DNA of 64,000 bases from Cinnamomum chago (GCA_038049695.1 CP142454.1:76753501-76817500), one strand, 5' to 3'; shown: positions 30,500 to 42,481, counted from the first letter of the stretch. Made by a program: numbers and translations. Notes: a model not told the origin generated them from the letters alone.

Positions 30500-31600
30500 C
30501 GGTGGTTTTCCAAGAAGCATCAATTTGGAAACAATGGAATCATGACGATCGCGGGCAAGCCCTTGGTGAACACATCTGCCAGTTGTTCAGATGAAGAGAT
30601 ATAGGGTAGGCTGATATCTTCACAAACAAAGTGCTGACGGATAAAGTGACAGTCAATTTCAATGTGCTTAGTCCGTTCATGGAAAACAGTATTCTTTGCA
30701 ATTTGAATAGCACTTGTGTTATCTCCATGCAGCGGAGTAGGGTCTTTGGTGAGGATGCCGAAATCTCGAAGAAGACGACGCAACCATATGACTTCGCTAC
30801 AGGCAGAAGACATGGAACGATATTCGGCCTCGGCCGTCGATTTGGAAATTGTGACTTATTTCTTGCTTTTCCAAGAGATAAGAGATGGGCCCAAGAACAT
30901 GCACCATCCAGTCGTCGAGCGACGAGTGTCAGGACATCCAGCCCAATCGGCATCAGCATATGCTGTCAATTGTAATGAAGATGTGGAAGGGTAAAATAAA
31001 CCACGATCCCGAGTACCTGACATATCTGAGAATTCGATAAACAACTTGAAAATGTGGTTTATGAGGATGGCCTATAAACTGGCTAACAGTCTGTACAACA
31101 TGTGAGATATCGGGCCGCGTCATGGTTAAGTAGAGCAGGCTACCAACCAAACGACGAAATATGGTAGGATCTGGGAGAGGATGTCCATCTTCTTTGCTAA
31201 GCTTGACATTAAGCTCGATGGGAGTGGGAAAAGTTTTGGAATCATCAAGTCGCGTAGAGTGAATCAAGTCATCAGCATATTTTGATTGAGTGATTTGAAT
31301 GCCAGCGTTGTTCGGTTGAACCTCCAGACCCAGAAAGTAGGTTAAGGAACCAAGATCCTCATTTTGAAATTACTCATGAGGTGAGTTTTAAGTTCAGTGA
31401 TCCCATCATGATCATTCCCACTAATTATCATATCATCAACATAGATCAATAGAATTGTATAGCCACTAGAGGATCTCCGAATGAAGAGAGAGCTGTCATT
31501 GGAGCTTTGATAGAAGCGGGCCTGAAGGATGGCAGATCGAAACTTTTCAAACCACGCCCGAGGAGCTTGTTTGAGCCCATATAAGGATGGCGGGCCTGAA
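30500..31600 (-). pseudogene. Copia B RT C-terminal half and RNase H
   Basis: Minus strand with several shifts. Near 31590 the RT resumes with YGLKQAPRAWFEKF-type sequence, followed by the VDDMIISG active-site region near 31450, then 31267-30953 (FRRLVGSLLYLTMTRPDISH), YADADWAGCPDTRRSTTGW in the frame 31044-30856, and 30813-30520 (SEVIWLRRLLRDFGILTKDP, HERTKHIEIDCHFIRQHFV, LADVFTKGLP). Frameshifts near 30860 and 31030 break RNase H. Confidence 0.88.
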
Positions 31601-32072
31601 GGATGGCAGGTTTATGGTTGTGCAAATTTTGGACTACAGAAGTCATGTGGTTGGAGTTTCCTGAGTCTAGGAACCAGGAAGTGGGTGTGACAGAAAAAAA
31701 ACGAGGAGGTAGATGAATGAAATGCAGGCAAAGCAATAGGAGAGGAAGACAGACCGTTAATACCCATAGAGGTAAATGCAGATGCTACAGATGAATTTAT
31801 CAAGTCGCGAATTTGAGCTGTTGTCAATGTCATGGAATCAGTGTCAGAAGTGCCAGAAGAGGCTGAAGCAGAAGCAAGCGAAGTTGCATTCTTAGCCTGA
31901 AGTGCAGTAGTGCCGCGCATTTGAGGTTGATCAAGTTTCTTGTTAGGCCTTCTTGTGCAGTTTGAGAGAACATGTCCATTACGTTTGCAATAATTGCAAA
32001 ATAATTTCTGCCGGCAGTCCCGTGCAACATGTCCATGCCTTTTACATTCAAAACACTGAGGTTTCTAACCAC
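31600..32072 (-). pseudogene. Copia B zinc knuckles and protease start
   Basis: Minus-strand frames give two CCHC-type knuckles near 32055-31930 in broken form, then a Ser/Ala-rich linker (SASASSGTSDTDSMTLTTAQ) and the protease site WFLDSGNSNHMTS at about 31675. Right after HNHKPAIL, at about 31605, the sequence jumps into RT. The jump point carries the 20-bp phrase also found at 31518-31537. Confidence 0.85.
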
Positions 32073-32772
32073 GAGCTGTTAGAAAGGCTGTCTCATCTGT
32101 CTGAGATGATCCTGATTGTGTAAGGAAAACCTTTGATTCTGCAGGAAGGGAACAATGGGAAGAAAGACGAGTTTCTTCGCGAAGGACCTCTTGAACACAT
32201 GTATCCAGATCAGGAGAGTTTTCCCGATTCATGAGAGCTGCTCGTACTGGTTCAAATTCTGCACGGAGATTTATCAGGAATTGACTGACATGAAGTTCTT
32301 CCTGAAGTTTGAGAGCCTGAGGAAGGAATGCCGTGGAGACAGACTGCAGTAGCATCTGGTCCCTTTCAGTCCATAGAGCTAGAAACCCATTGTAGTATTC
32401 CTGAACATTCTTGTCATTTTGGCAGTATTTGGCCAATTCTGTGTCAAGATGGAATCTGCGGGCTTTATTCTGCTGATGATATATTTTCTTCATGTGTGTC
32501 CACATATCGGAAGCTTTCGTAAAAGCTTGTAGTGACATCATGAAGGAGGGATCAACGGAGTTGAGAATCCAGGTCACAACTTTAGCATTCCGTTGATGCC
32601 AAGTAGCAATTCTTTTATCTTCTGTGCCATTAGGATCAGCAACTGGTTTTACAGTTGTCCCATCTAAATACCCCAACATCCCTTGTCCTTCAATGAAGTT
32701 CTTAAGTTGAAATGCCCAAGACAGATAATTGGTACCATTAAATTTAACAGAAATAACATCAACCTTGTCCAT
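32065..32772 (-). pseudogene. Copia B gag (UBN2-type)
   Basis: An open frame of 235 codons from the ATG at 32772: MDKVDVISVKFNGTNYLSWA, IEGQGMLGYLDGTTVKPVAD, WILNSVDPSFMMSLQAFTKA, DTELAKYCQNDKNVQEYYNG and LHVSQFLINLRAEFEPVRAA. This is the complete Gag core of a copia element, closely related to the Gag of copia C. The stop at 32065 separates it from the zinc knuckles (a usual readthrough or mutation point). It could still make capsid protein. Confidence 0.9.
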
Positions 32773-33367
32773 TTGATTTAAGAAGATGATTTCTAAGAAT
32801 GGAGATGGGTAGCAGTACTGCTAAAAAGTCAGAGACAAGAAGCAATAGCCCAAAAAATCTAATTTTTGGTGCAGATCTGTTGATGGTGCAGGAACAGAAA
32901 AAAAACAAACCAAAAAATGGGTCTAAAACAGGGTTGACGACCTTGAATTTGTTGGCAAATGGTGTGCGTGGACCCCACAATCTGATCTATTCACAGATCA
33001 GATAGAAATATCTGGAAGAAGTCCAAAAGTTTTATCTCTAGTCCAAGGTTGATCAAGATCGGAAACAGATCCACAAAATTGGACGGCTATGATGAGAACT
33101 ATCTGATGAAACAATATCAAAGTCGACAGAGGAAGAAGGTGATAGAAACTACCTCAAATGGAGAAGAAAAAATCCACAAAAATCCTTAAAAAGATCCTGA
33201 GGACTGGTCGATCACAGCTGTGTAGTTCTCTTGGGTAGGCCACTGATTGATCAGACACTTCCAGATAGGTTCTCACATCAGAAATAAAATCCACGCTAGG
33301 GAGGCTCAGTGGATCAATGAGAGAAGAAGATTGATCAATGGTGATTGATCAATGATGATAGATTATA

Positions 33368-33698
33368 GCTCTGATACCATGTAGAGGATCAACAGATCCT
33401 TGTATTGAAGAAGAAGAAGAAGAATAAGAGAGAAAGAAGATAAATTATGCAATCTGTCATATCCCAAAGGGGGATCGACTGTTACATTTTATAGACAAGC
33501 TATTACTCATTACAGCCTATGATTGATCCTAATTACATGTGAATATAAGCAAAGAAAGAAAGAATATAAAGAGATTGACATCATACAACTGTACACTGTT
33601 GACTAAGTCTTAAAAAGATCCCATACGTGGGTTTGAAGTTTTGGATCTCTTAGTCATGGGCCTGGGCCTTGAGAGATGGGCTTGCTTCTGTTTCTACA
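33368..33698 (-). repeat. 5' LTR of copia B (33380-33698) and primer site (33368-33379)
   Basis: GCTCTGATACCA directly precedes the LTR, giving TGGTATCAGAGC on the coding strand. The downstream leader (33367-32773) has no ORF. Confidence 0.95.
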
Positions 33699-34548
33699 GG
33701 TAACACCATTCTGTTGCCGCATGGGCCTAAACTTTTCCACCCAAGCCTTTATTTCTATATATATTCTTCTTCAAGATATTTAGTGCCCACATCATATACA
33801 GAGGGCGCCTGTATACCCCGCCCCAGCTTCGGCAGCAACATCAAGAATAGTCTGGAAATATGGGGAATCTACTGATGTAGGTGGTATATTCTTGTGAATT
33901 AGCCATTTTGTTGTAGCTTTGGCCAATCTATCTCTTGCAGCCTTCATTACCCCTTTCACAACACTAGATATTTTTGGTTGTTTATCTCCCTCTTTTCTAT
34001 GTGCTAGAGGATCAACAGGGGGAGGAACTGCTCTTCTCGTAGAGATAATTTCTACATCAACATCCCGTTCCCGGGTACTAAATGCCCTATGCATGAACCC
34101 CACAATGCCCTTACCCCTGCTTGGCACAGAAGCAGATGAGCCCCCTGCATCATAATATCTGCTTCCAGCAAATGCATGACGTTCATGTTCTTCTTGTTGA
34201 CTCATCAAAGACTCTCGGCGTGCAGCCTCCATCTGTGCATCTTCCTCCTTATCAAAGTATTCATCCCCAAATACATTATAACAAGCAGCATCAACATCTT
34301 GCCGCTTTTTTTTTTTTTTTTATCTCTACTTTTCTAGCTTTGTTTTGGCCAACCAAAGCTTTCATTTGTTCCTTGACTTCCCTTGGTACTTCGGTACAGC
34401 CAACAACATTGCCAGAAATGTGGCCCAAGTGGTGCTTGAATCTTTTGCCCCCATTGATCACTTTCCCACAAAACTTGCATTTGATTTTCAACCTATTATT
34501 CTCAACTGCCTCACCAAAGCTCCATGCCGGATCAATATCACGAGGCAT
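33699..34548 (-). pseudogene. hAT-1 transposase N-terminus with BED zinc finger
   Basis: The minus-strand frame from the ATG at 34548 reads MPRDIDPAWSFGEAVENNRL, then the finger CKFCGKVINGGKRFKHHLGH with the last Cys after VVG: the plant hAT BED-type finger that binds subterminal DNA. An A-tract at 34303-34320 shifts the frame, which resumes at 34232 (MEAARRESLMSQQEEHERHA, a linker rich in Arg/Ser). Another shift near 33820 leads to GVQAPSVYDVGTKYLEEEYI, and copia B then interrupts at the GGTAA site. Catalytic core exons continue below 30162. Confidence 0.88.
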
Positions 34549-34719
34549 TTTAACTTATCAATTGGCAAAGACAAATAGATTGAATACCTGGCTTGCTATA
34601 AATATGAACAAGTAGTATGTTAAAAAAAAAAAAAAAAAAGAAACATGCTAGAGGAAACATATATCTAACGCTTAGGAATCATTCTCTTGACATTTAATTG
34701 GTATTTCATTACTTAAAGT

Positions 34720-35395
34720 ATCAATTTTTTTCAAAAAATAAATAAATCCGAAAATAAAAAATAGAGAAAATCAATAAACATTCAAGTAGTGATGGATTGA
34801 TCTATGAGAAATATAGATCTATCATTTAGAATGCATTCCCAAGTGATTTCATGGGTTATCAATGAGTATTCACATTTTTTTTCTCAAAATATAAATAATT
34901 TCGAAAATAAAAAATAGAGAAAAATCAATAAACATTCAAGTAGTGATGGATTGATCTATGGAAAACATAGATCTAATCATTTAGAATGCATTTCCAAGTG
35001 ATTTCATTGGATTCACATTTTTTTTTCAAAAAATAAATAAATCCGAAAATAAAAAATAGAGAAAAATCAATAAACATTCAAGTAGTGATGGATTGATCTA
35101 TGGGAAACATAGATCTATCATTTAGAATGCATTTCCAAGTGGTTTCATGGGTTGTCAATGAGTATTCACAATTTTTTTTTCAAAAAATAAATAAATCTGA
35201 AAATAAAAAATAGAGAAAATTCAATAAACATTCAAGTCTTGATGGATTGATCTATGGGAAACATAGATCTATCATTTACAAGCAATTTCCTAGTTGTTTC
35301 ATTGGTTGTCAATGAGTATTCACTTTTTTTTTTCAAAAAATAAATAAATCCAAAAATAAAAAAATAGCAAAAAAATAAAAAAATAAAAATAAAAA
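34720..35395. repeat. About 150-bp tandem repeat, at least four copies, hAT-1 5' region
   Basis: CAATAAACATTCAAG recurs at 34772, 34926, 35068 and 35222 (spacing 142-154 bp), each followed by ATTGATCTATGGGAAACATA or a close variant. Very A/T-rich, no ORF. It lies in the 5' non-coding part of hAT-1 between the terminal repeat and the first exon. Confidence 0.9.
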
Positions 35396-35739
35396 TATGT
35401 GTGCATCATCAAAGGAAAACATAGATCTAACAATATTATAAGACACGGAAGAATTTATAGTAGTTACTAGTTAGAGAGATGAATTGATGATCTCAAAAGT
35501 CAACTCCAAAAAATCTAAAAGAAAGAACATGCCTAGAATCTTGATGAAGGAGGAATGGATTTAATGGAAGCTTGGATCTTGTCTCACTAACTTGTGTTTC
35601 ATTATTTCCTTGTTTTGATGTTTGTTGTGGTGGATCTTGTGCTCAAATCTTGATTTACAGCACTTGGGAGATTTTTACAGCAAGAAGAATGAGTGAAAGA
35701 AGTGAAAAGAAAGGGGAAAGTGAAAATGAGTCGTCCCGC

Positions 35740-35875
35740 TATGTGGCGGCCTCCACTTATCGTGGCGCAAAGTATCGGCCGCTACACATTCGTAGAGGCT
35801 GATACGGCACGTATCACGCTTTTTTCAAAAAAGCGTGGTGGCATGGGCCGCTACGTAGCGATATTTTCATCCCTG
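35740..35875. repeat. hAT-1 right terminal and subterminal repeats
   Basis: Ends ...CGATATTTTCATCCCTG at 35875, which on the other strand is CAGGGATGAAAATATCG. Several CCGCTA/CGTAGC motifs lie within 130 bp. Confidence 0.88.
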
Positions 35876-35883
35876 CATGAGAC

Positions 35884-36906
35884 AACTTCCTGTTTCGCGC
35901 TCTTCCAAGAGACGAGAAAGGAGCCAAAAAAAAGGAGAATCCTGTTGTGGAGTGCCGATCATTTACATCTCCTGCCCAGTCGGAATCAAAATAGCCATGC
36001 AAAGTAAGATTTTGACTGGAGGAAAGGAGGGCACGACTGGAACTTCCTTGTAAGTATCTCAGGATGCACAGTACAGCAGCCCAGTGAATATGAGTGGAGT
36101 GGTTCGCGCAACAAATTGGCTTACCACATGCACCGCAAAGGCAATATCTGATCTGGTAATCGTAAGATAAACCAAGTTGCTGACCACCTCATGATAACGA
36201 GTTGGATTAGAAAATAGATCTCCATCAGTAGTTTGAAGCTTCAGATTATGTTCAATTGGAATGGAGACAGGCTTAAGATCTGTGAGTCCAGCTCGTTGGA
36301 GAACTTGATTGCAATATTTCGTTTGTGATAAAAGATATCCTTTGGGAGACTAGGCAACCTCAATGCCCACAAAGTACCACAGATTGCCCAAATCTTTCAT
36401 CTCAAATTGTTGATGAAGAAAACTCTTCAAGGATAAAACACCAAGAGCATCATTGCCAGTAATAATCATATCATCGACATTGAGTAACAGGAAAACACAT
36501 CCAGATCGCGAATAGTGAGTAAAGAGAGCGGAGTCATGAGCACTCTGAGAAAAACCAATGTTGATATAGCTGGTGCTAAAATGTTCAATCCAAGCACGAG
36601 GGGTTTGTTTGAGTCCATATAAAGCGTGTTTGAGACGACACACAGAATGAGGAGGTTTTTTGAGAAAAACCAATGCTGATAATGCTGGTGCTAAACCGTT
36701 CAAACCAAGCACGAAAGGGCTTGTTTGAGTCCATATAAAGCGGGTTTGAGACGACACACAGAATGAGGTCTCACGACGCCTGGAGGAGAATGCATATAGA
36801 TTTCTTCCTGAAGGAATCCATTTATAAATGCATTCTTGACATCAAGCTGATAGAGTGGCCAATGTCTAACAGCGACAACAGAGATAAAAGTATGAACATT
36901 TGTCAT
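35884..36906 (-). pseudogene. Copia A RT and first part of RNase H
   Basis: Minus strand. 36906-36700 gives ISVVAVRHWPLYQLDVKNAF and LYGLKQA. The neighbouring segment repeats (TTGTTTGAGTCCATATAAAG at 36604 and 36721, period 117 bp), so the SVCRLKxALYGLKQ block is present twice. 36757-36350 gives the active site as FLLLNVDDMIITGND, with Tyr of YVDD replaced by Asn, then a stop. 36002-35884 gives GYFDSDWAGDVNDRHSTTGF of RNase H. The gene is interrupted there by hAT-1. Confidence 0.85.
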
Positions 36907-37845
36907 CTAAGCAATCGGAGCAAAAGTATCATCATAATCTACCCCATATTCTTGTGTGTAGCCTTTTGCAACCAAGCGAGCCTTGTAACGATGAATACAT
37001 CCATCAAATTTGGTCTTGATCTTAAATATCCATTTGCAGTCGATAGCCCGTTTCCCGGAGGAAAGAGGAAAAAGGTCCCATGTTTGAGTTTTTTACAGAG
37101 CTGCAAGTTCTGCAATGGCAGATCTCCCGTTCGGATGAGTAATTGCCTCCTTATAGGATTGTGGTTTTGCCAAAGTATGAATTGCTGCAAGGAAGAACAT
37201 ATACGATGAAGAAAAATGGTCAGTACAAACAAAGCCAAAACAGGTTGGAGGGATTCTGGTGCGCAAAGGATACCTTTGAGCTTAAGGAGGATCCTGCACA
37301 TCTGGAGCAGAGGAGATAGGCCCATGGTCAGAAGTAGGAGGTGGGACTGCAGACTCTGAAGGAGCAGACGGAGGTGTGGGCCGACGATGATATACCTACA
37401 AGGGTGGAGGATAAGGGGTATCAGAGGGAAACAGGTTTGGAAAGGGATCAAGAGGATAGACCATACGTTGCTTAGGAGAAGGGGATGGAGTAGGTAATGT
37501 ATAGAAAGATATATGTTCCAAGAAGATGACATTACGAGAGACCCGTAACCTATTGGTTTTAGGATCATAGCATCGATAGCCTTATTGTTCGATGCATTAC
37601 CCTAAGAAGACACAGACAATGGATTTTGGGGAAAGTTTGGTTCTCTAATTATCATGCAACAGAGCAAAATAGGTGCAGCCAAAAACTTTGAGATAGGATA
37701 AGTTAGGTTTACAAGAGAACAATTTTTCATATGGAGATGTGCCAGATAAAACAGAGGATGGTGTTCTATTAACCAGATAGATTGCAGTTATAGGACTGCT
37801 TCCCCCTAAAATTGCAGAGGAACATGTGAGGAATAAATCAAGGAT
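36907..37845 (-). pseudogene. Copia A integrase C-terminus to RT linker
   Basis: The minus strand, across frames, encodes the integrase tail and a Pro/Ser-rich hinge before RT. The plain ORF at 37568-36939 is mainly a shadow frame. Pieces such as [20 protein letters not shown] in the correct frame near 37060-36970 mark the start of RT. Many stops. Confidence 0.6.
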
Positions 37846-38146
37846 CTAGCAGTTTCTAAGATATGTCTGTGTTTTCGTTCTGCTACTCCATTCTGCTGTG
37901 GTCCCTTGATTGGTCAGGTAAGAACGAAATTTGTGGGACATGTATTCTCCCCCGGAGTCAGACCTGAATATTTTAATCCTCGTGTCAAATTGAGTGGAAA
38001 CCATGGTAGAGAAAGCAGTGTAGATAGTGTATAACTCAGAACGGTTTTTCATCAAATACAACCATGTATATCTAGTGAAATCATCAATAAACAACACAAA
38101 ATAAATGGAACCACCTTTAGTAGGCTGAGAGGCAGGTCCTCAGACG
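37846..38146 (-). pseudogene. Copia A integrase core
   Basis: The minus-strand frame 38097-37846 reads MLFIDDFTRYTWLYLMKNRS and then RSDSGGEYMSHKFRSYL: the integrase core with its second catalytic Asp. A frameshift near 37900 moves the conserved QNG..E block to another frame. It acts on cDNA ends in intact relatives. Confidence 0.85.
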
Positions 38147-38857
38147 TCAGAATGCACCAAAACGAAAGGAGCATAGTGCTTTTATTACAAGGGAATGCAC
38201 GTTGTTTACCAACTTGGCAACCAAAGCAAGTAGAAATGTCTGAGATACAGAAATGTTTCCAAACACACCACTAGAAAATAAAAACTTCATTTTATTTAAA
38301 GATAAATGGCCTAAACGAGAGTGCCAAAGAGCAAAGGGTGATGTAGATGAAACAAGGGCGGAAGGGGGGATGCTGGATGATGGAAGATGCAACGAGCGGA
38401 GATAGTAAAGTTCTCCTGACCTAAGGCCGATCTCAATCTGTCTCCCGGTGCGTGGATCCTGCACAGAACAACAAGTAGAAGAAAATGAGACTAGAAATTC
38501 AGAAGAAGTCAATTGACTAACATAGATTAAGTTGATAGACAGGTGAGGAACACACAAAACATTAGTGAGAGAGATCAACTTATTTGAAACGGAGCCAATA
38601 CAGGAGACTGGTAGGGAAGTGGCATCTGCTGTATGGATGGTGAGAGAGCTAGCAGGAGTATAACAATTATGAAGTTTGGAAGCATCATAGGTCATATGAT
38701 AGGATGCACCAGAATAAAAAATCCATGTAGTATCATGAGTACCTGAAGGACTAGAAATGGTCATGGCAGAACCAGAGGCTGAGGGGGTAGTGGCCATCTG
38801 AGAAGTAGAACCAGTGAAGGAAGCCGGAAATAACTGTTGCATGCTATCATCAAACAT
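38147..38857 (-). pseudogene. Copia A protease and pre-integrase
   Basis: The minus-strand frame of 236 codons contains WIFYSGASYHMTYDASKL, the protease site with the catalytic Asp replaced by Tyr, then CVPHLSINLIYVSQLTSSEF, and SPFALWHSRLGHLSLNKMKF of the pre-integrase zinc domain. Loss of the Asp alone would abolish protease activity. Confidence 0.88.
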
Positions 38858-39776
38858 AGCTTGAATCTAAGATGCAAGATCCATTTGCGAAGACACAAAA
38901 CTATCATCTTCAGTAACATTGGCAGCATAGGGTCGTTGTGAATAAGATTGCATGGGTCCACGATTGGGCTGTTGACCAGAGTGTTTGTTCTTATTGTTTG
39001 GCCTTTGAGGTCTGGTTGGGCAGTCCCGTTTCTAGTGTCCTTTCTTCTTACAATAATTGCAAAAGCCATTGCCCATGGGTACCAGATGGAAATGAGTGAT
39101 CATTCTATGGGGTACTAACATTTGCTGACAGTACATGTGTCGGTTCCACATGTTTCTTCCTTGTAAGAGAAAACTGAGTTTGTTCTTCTACTAAAAGTTC
39201 CGAGGGCGCCATATCAGCAAAAGGCAATGGTGACCGATGTAATAATTGACCACGAACATGTTCAAAATCAGGGCGGAGGGCCGTAAGAAACTGAACCAGG
39301 TGAGTATGATGCCTATAAACTTCAAAGGTATGAGCATCATCAGTTTTTTTTAAAAGTGGGTTCCATTAGAGCCAGTTGATCCCATAAGGCAGTCATTTTG
39401 ATAAAGAAATCATGAATGGAGTCATTTCCTTGGTCTACATTTTTGATTTCCCATTCTAACTAAAACCGGCGAGCAGCATTAGACTGAGTATACAATCTTG
39501 CTAAATAATCCCAAGCAAGCTTAGGATAATTGAATTTAGCTAATTGATTTCCAATAGATGGATTGACTGAATCGGCAATCAAGAATTTATTTTCCTGACG
39601 AAAGCTTCCCATTCCTCAAAAGTATCATCCTTACTATCTGGTGTAGGGATTTGCTGAGCAACATATTTCCACAGTTTTTGACCTTTTAGGAAGTTTTACA
39701 TCAGATGGGACCAATAGGGATAATTGGTGCCATCAAGTTTGACAATAATACCCGATACAGTTCGATCAGAAGACAT
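38858..39776 (-). pseudogene. Copia A gag and zinc knuckle
   Basis: The minus-strand ATG at 39776 opens MSSDRTVSGIIVKLDGTNYP, the usual Gag start, followed in broken frames by WEIKNVDQGNDSIHDFFIKM and, at 39069-38761, a knuckle region (CNYCKKKGH-type sequence near 39065-39030, then RPQRPNN). At least four stops or shifts are visible, so no full Gag can be made. Confidence 0.75.
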
Positions 39777-40323
39777 TGGAACAAACCAAATTGCTCACAA
39801 AGTGATTTAGAATTTTAGATAGGTAATCCAGAAGCAAAAATCAAGTTAGATCTGAAATTCAACAACAAAAACAGTACCCAGATTTGAAATCCCAGTGAAT
39901 GAGGTTCGGCTGACCTTGGATTGAAGCACAGATCACAAAACTTAATTTGAGATGAGTAGTGAGAAATGCTTCAAGTGGAACGACTGATTTCAATTCAGAA
40001 GGAAAATAGAAAAAAAAAAAAAAGTGCCTGGGTGCCCAAAAATTCTGTGCTAGAATGACTAGATCTTCTCACAAAGTGATTTATGCACTAATCAATCCTT
40101 TAGGTTATCATCCAGATGGATTTTCGACCCTATTGGAAGAAGAACCAGTCTAATCCAATGGTTGGATGTGATTCTGATGAGAAAAAGAAAATTGTCTTGA
40201 AAAACTGTTGATCCAGAAAAATGGGTAAATCACTGACCAGATGAAGCTGATAAATCTTGAAAAAATGCTTAAAAAACCAAGGATAAATGGGCGACCTGGG
40301 TGGTGCAGCTTGCTGGTGTGATC

Positions 40324-41340
40324 GCTTATCTGAGATGGGGCCCACTGTTGATCAGGTTGACAGAACAGTCATGTGACTGTGTAAATGGAGATCCTCTTGC
40401 AGAAAATTGATTCTAATGCCTGAACAGAAAAGAAAAGAGGATGCATAAATCTCTGTTGATGCAAAGCGAGATTGCAATCTGGAGATGGGCCTTGCTGTTG
40501 ATCAGATTGATCGTCGCAGCAGTCTCTTTACGTGTTGAGACCTTTGATGAAGATACCCTATCTTTGATGCATAAATCTCTGTTGCTTATCTGAGATGGGG
40601 CCCACTGTTGATCAGGCTGACAGAACAGTCATGTGACTGTGTAAATGGAGATCCTCTTGCAGAAAATTGATTCTAATGCCTGAACAGAAGAAAAGAGGAT
40701 GCATAAATCTCTGTTGATGCAAAGAGAGATTGCAATCTGGAGAAGGGCCTTGCTGTTGATCAGATTGATCGTCACAGCAGTCTCTTTACGTGTTGAGACC
40801 TTTGATGAAGATACCCTATCTTTGATGCATAAATCTCTGTTGCTTATCTGAGATGGGGCCCACTGTTGATCAGGTTGACAGAACAGTCATGTGACTGTGT
40901 AAATGGAGATCCTCTTGCAGAAAATTGATTCTAATGCCTGAACAGAAGAAAAGAGGATGCATAAATCTCTGTTGACGCAAAGAGAGATTGCAATCTGGAG
41001 ATGGGACTTGCTGTTGATCAGATTGATCGTCACAGCAGTCTCTTTACGTGTTGAGACCTTTGATGAAGATACCCTATCTTTGATGCATAAATCTCTGTTG
41101 CTTATCTGAGATGGGGCCCACTGTTGATCAGGTTGACAGAACAGTCATGTGACTGTGTAAATGGAGATCCTCTTGCAGAAAATTGATTCTAATGCCTGAA
41201 CAGAAGAAAAGAGGATGCATAAATCTCTGTTGATGCAAAGAGAGATTGCAATCTGGAGATGGGCCTTGCTGTTGATCAGATTGATCGTCACAGCAGTCTC
41301 TTTACGTGTTGAGACCTTTGATGAAGATACCCTATCTTTG
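40324..41340. repeat. 258-bp tandem repeat, four copies, in the copia A leader
   Basis: GCTTATCTGAGATGGGGCCC starts copies at 40324, 40584, 40842 and 41100. They are almost identical. The array lies between the 5' LTR and gag on the minus strand. The last copy runs into the LTR through CTATCTTTGCTACCA, replacing most of the expected primer site. Confidence 0.93.
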
Positions 41341-41346
41341 CTACCA

Positions 41347-41642
41347 TGTTAATGATGCTTGAACCAAGCCAGAAGCACACGAGAGATTACAAAAGCATTC
41401 AAGAGAGAGACAAGTTGCAATAGAATGCGTGAGTTTTGTATTGACTCTCGATCCATATGTAACACAGTATGGAGAGATTAGTGAATCTAATTACATGATT
41501 ACAGGTATAGATAAGGAAGCTAATATCTATGTAGTAGTATCTATTTGACAACTCATACAATCTTTTAGATTTTGTGGGCTGACCCAATACATTGGTTTAG
41601 GGCTGACCCATTAGGTCTAGCTGACCTATTTATTTCTTTACA
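41347..41642 (-). repeat. 5' LTR of copia A
   Basis: 296 bp, TGTTAATGATGC...TTTACA, flanked by the AACAT duplication. The adjacent primer site reads TGGTAGCAAAG on the coding strand instead of TGGTATCAGAG. Confidence 0.93.
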
Positions 41643-42481
41643 AACATTACTTGAGGTGGAGGATCTGCCCATTTTGTAGTAAAGGACATCCCAAGAAATT
41701 CCACCTGATTGCTGGACTTGTCAAGGGGCCATAGTAGCCCATGATCATTTGGACACAATAAATTTGAAAAGTTGATTGTAATATGATCTTAAAATTTCAA
41801 AATTATTTAAGCTTTCTGTTTCCATATTATTATTTATTTCTTCAAGAAAAATTTGTACACCACTTAATTTTAACCTAGGATCTAATGCAGCAGCCAAACA
41901 TTGGAGCTTCTCTCCAATATTTATTAAATTTTTCTTCCAATTTCTTTTTTACAAATGTCCTTAAGTAGTTCATGATTTCCATATTTTTGAATTTGTAAAC
42001 TAATTTCAAGAAGAAATTTTGGAGACTGATTAGAGGTGAGATAATAAACCCTAGAGAAAAATAATGTTGCATTATAAAAAAATTATAATAAATCTCGTAT
42101 TTCCTGACACAAATCCCAACAATGTGCTTCAACATCATGTATTCTTGTACATGAAAGGCACAAAACTCATTAAAAACTTCTTTTCTAGAAATATCCTTAT
42201 TTAACAATTTATACATTGAATTCCATCTATGTTCAACATCCGAACTTATTTTTGTGGCTGATACGCCATGCTTCGCACATATTGAGGAATATAATTGTCT
42301 TCTAGGTGCAAGGAAAAAATATATCTAGCAATCTCTGATTTTTTCTACTATAATTGAAATATGTTTTAAACCAACTAGTGCAATGAGATTTAAGATGTGA
42401 CATACACATCTGTTTTGAAAAATAGATCCATCGATCAAATTTGAAAGTGGCATCATAGTTTTCAATAGGTGAATAGCCACT

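Larger units (their letters stand above)
30163..33698 (-). mobile_element. Copia B: internally deleted young copia element in hAT-1
   Basis: LTRs at 30163-30481 and 33380-33698 (319 bp each) differ at about two positions, and a perfect target duplication GGTAA sits at 30158-30162 and 33699-33703. The interior is only about 2.9 kb: gag and the protease start are present, but the rest of protease, all of integrase and the first half of RT are deleted. It cannot move by itself but keeps LTRs, primer site and polypurine tract, so it could be mobilised in trans. Confidence 0.95.
26110..35875 (-). mobile_element. hAT-1: hAT DNA transposon inside copia A
   Basis: A 9.8-kb element (6.2 kb without copia B) flanked by a perfect 8-bp target duplication CATGAGAC at 26102-26109 and 35876-35883. 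Ends are CAAAGATGAAAATAGCGGTA and, on the other strand, CAGGGATGAAAATATCGCTA: imperfect terminal inverted repeats of hAT type. Both subterminal zones are rich in CGTAGCG/CCGCTACG motifs, candidate transposase binding sites. Inside is a multi-exon transposase on the minus strand, interrupted by copia B and two tandem duplications. Confidence 0.93.
25457..41642 (-). mobile_element. Copia A: Ty1/copia retrotransposon carrying nested insertions
   Basis: LTRs at 25457-25743 and 41347-41642 (TGTTAATGATGCTT...TTTACA) with a perfect 5-bp target duplication AACAT at 25452-25456 and 41643-41647. Without the hAT-1 insertion the element is about 6.4 kb. The LTRs differ by about seven substitutions in the first 190 bp and more, with small indels, near their ends, so it is older than copia B and D. 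Coding order on the minus strand is gag, knuckle, protease, integrase, RT, RNase H, all broken. It landed in the hAT-2 transposase gene. Confidence 0.95.

Noticed and set aside
40324..41340. CRISPR-like array
   Set aside because: Units of 258 bp without short repeat-spacer pattern, inside a retrotransposon leader of a plant genome.
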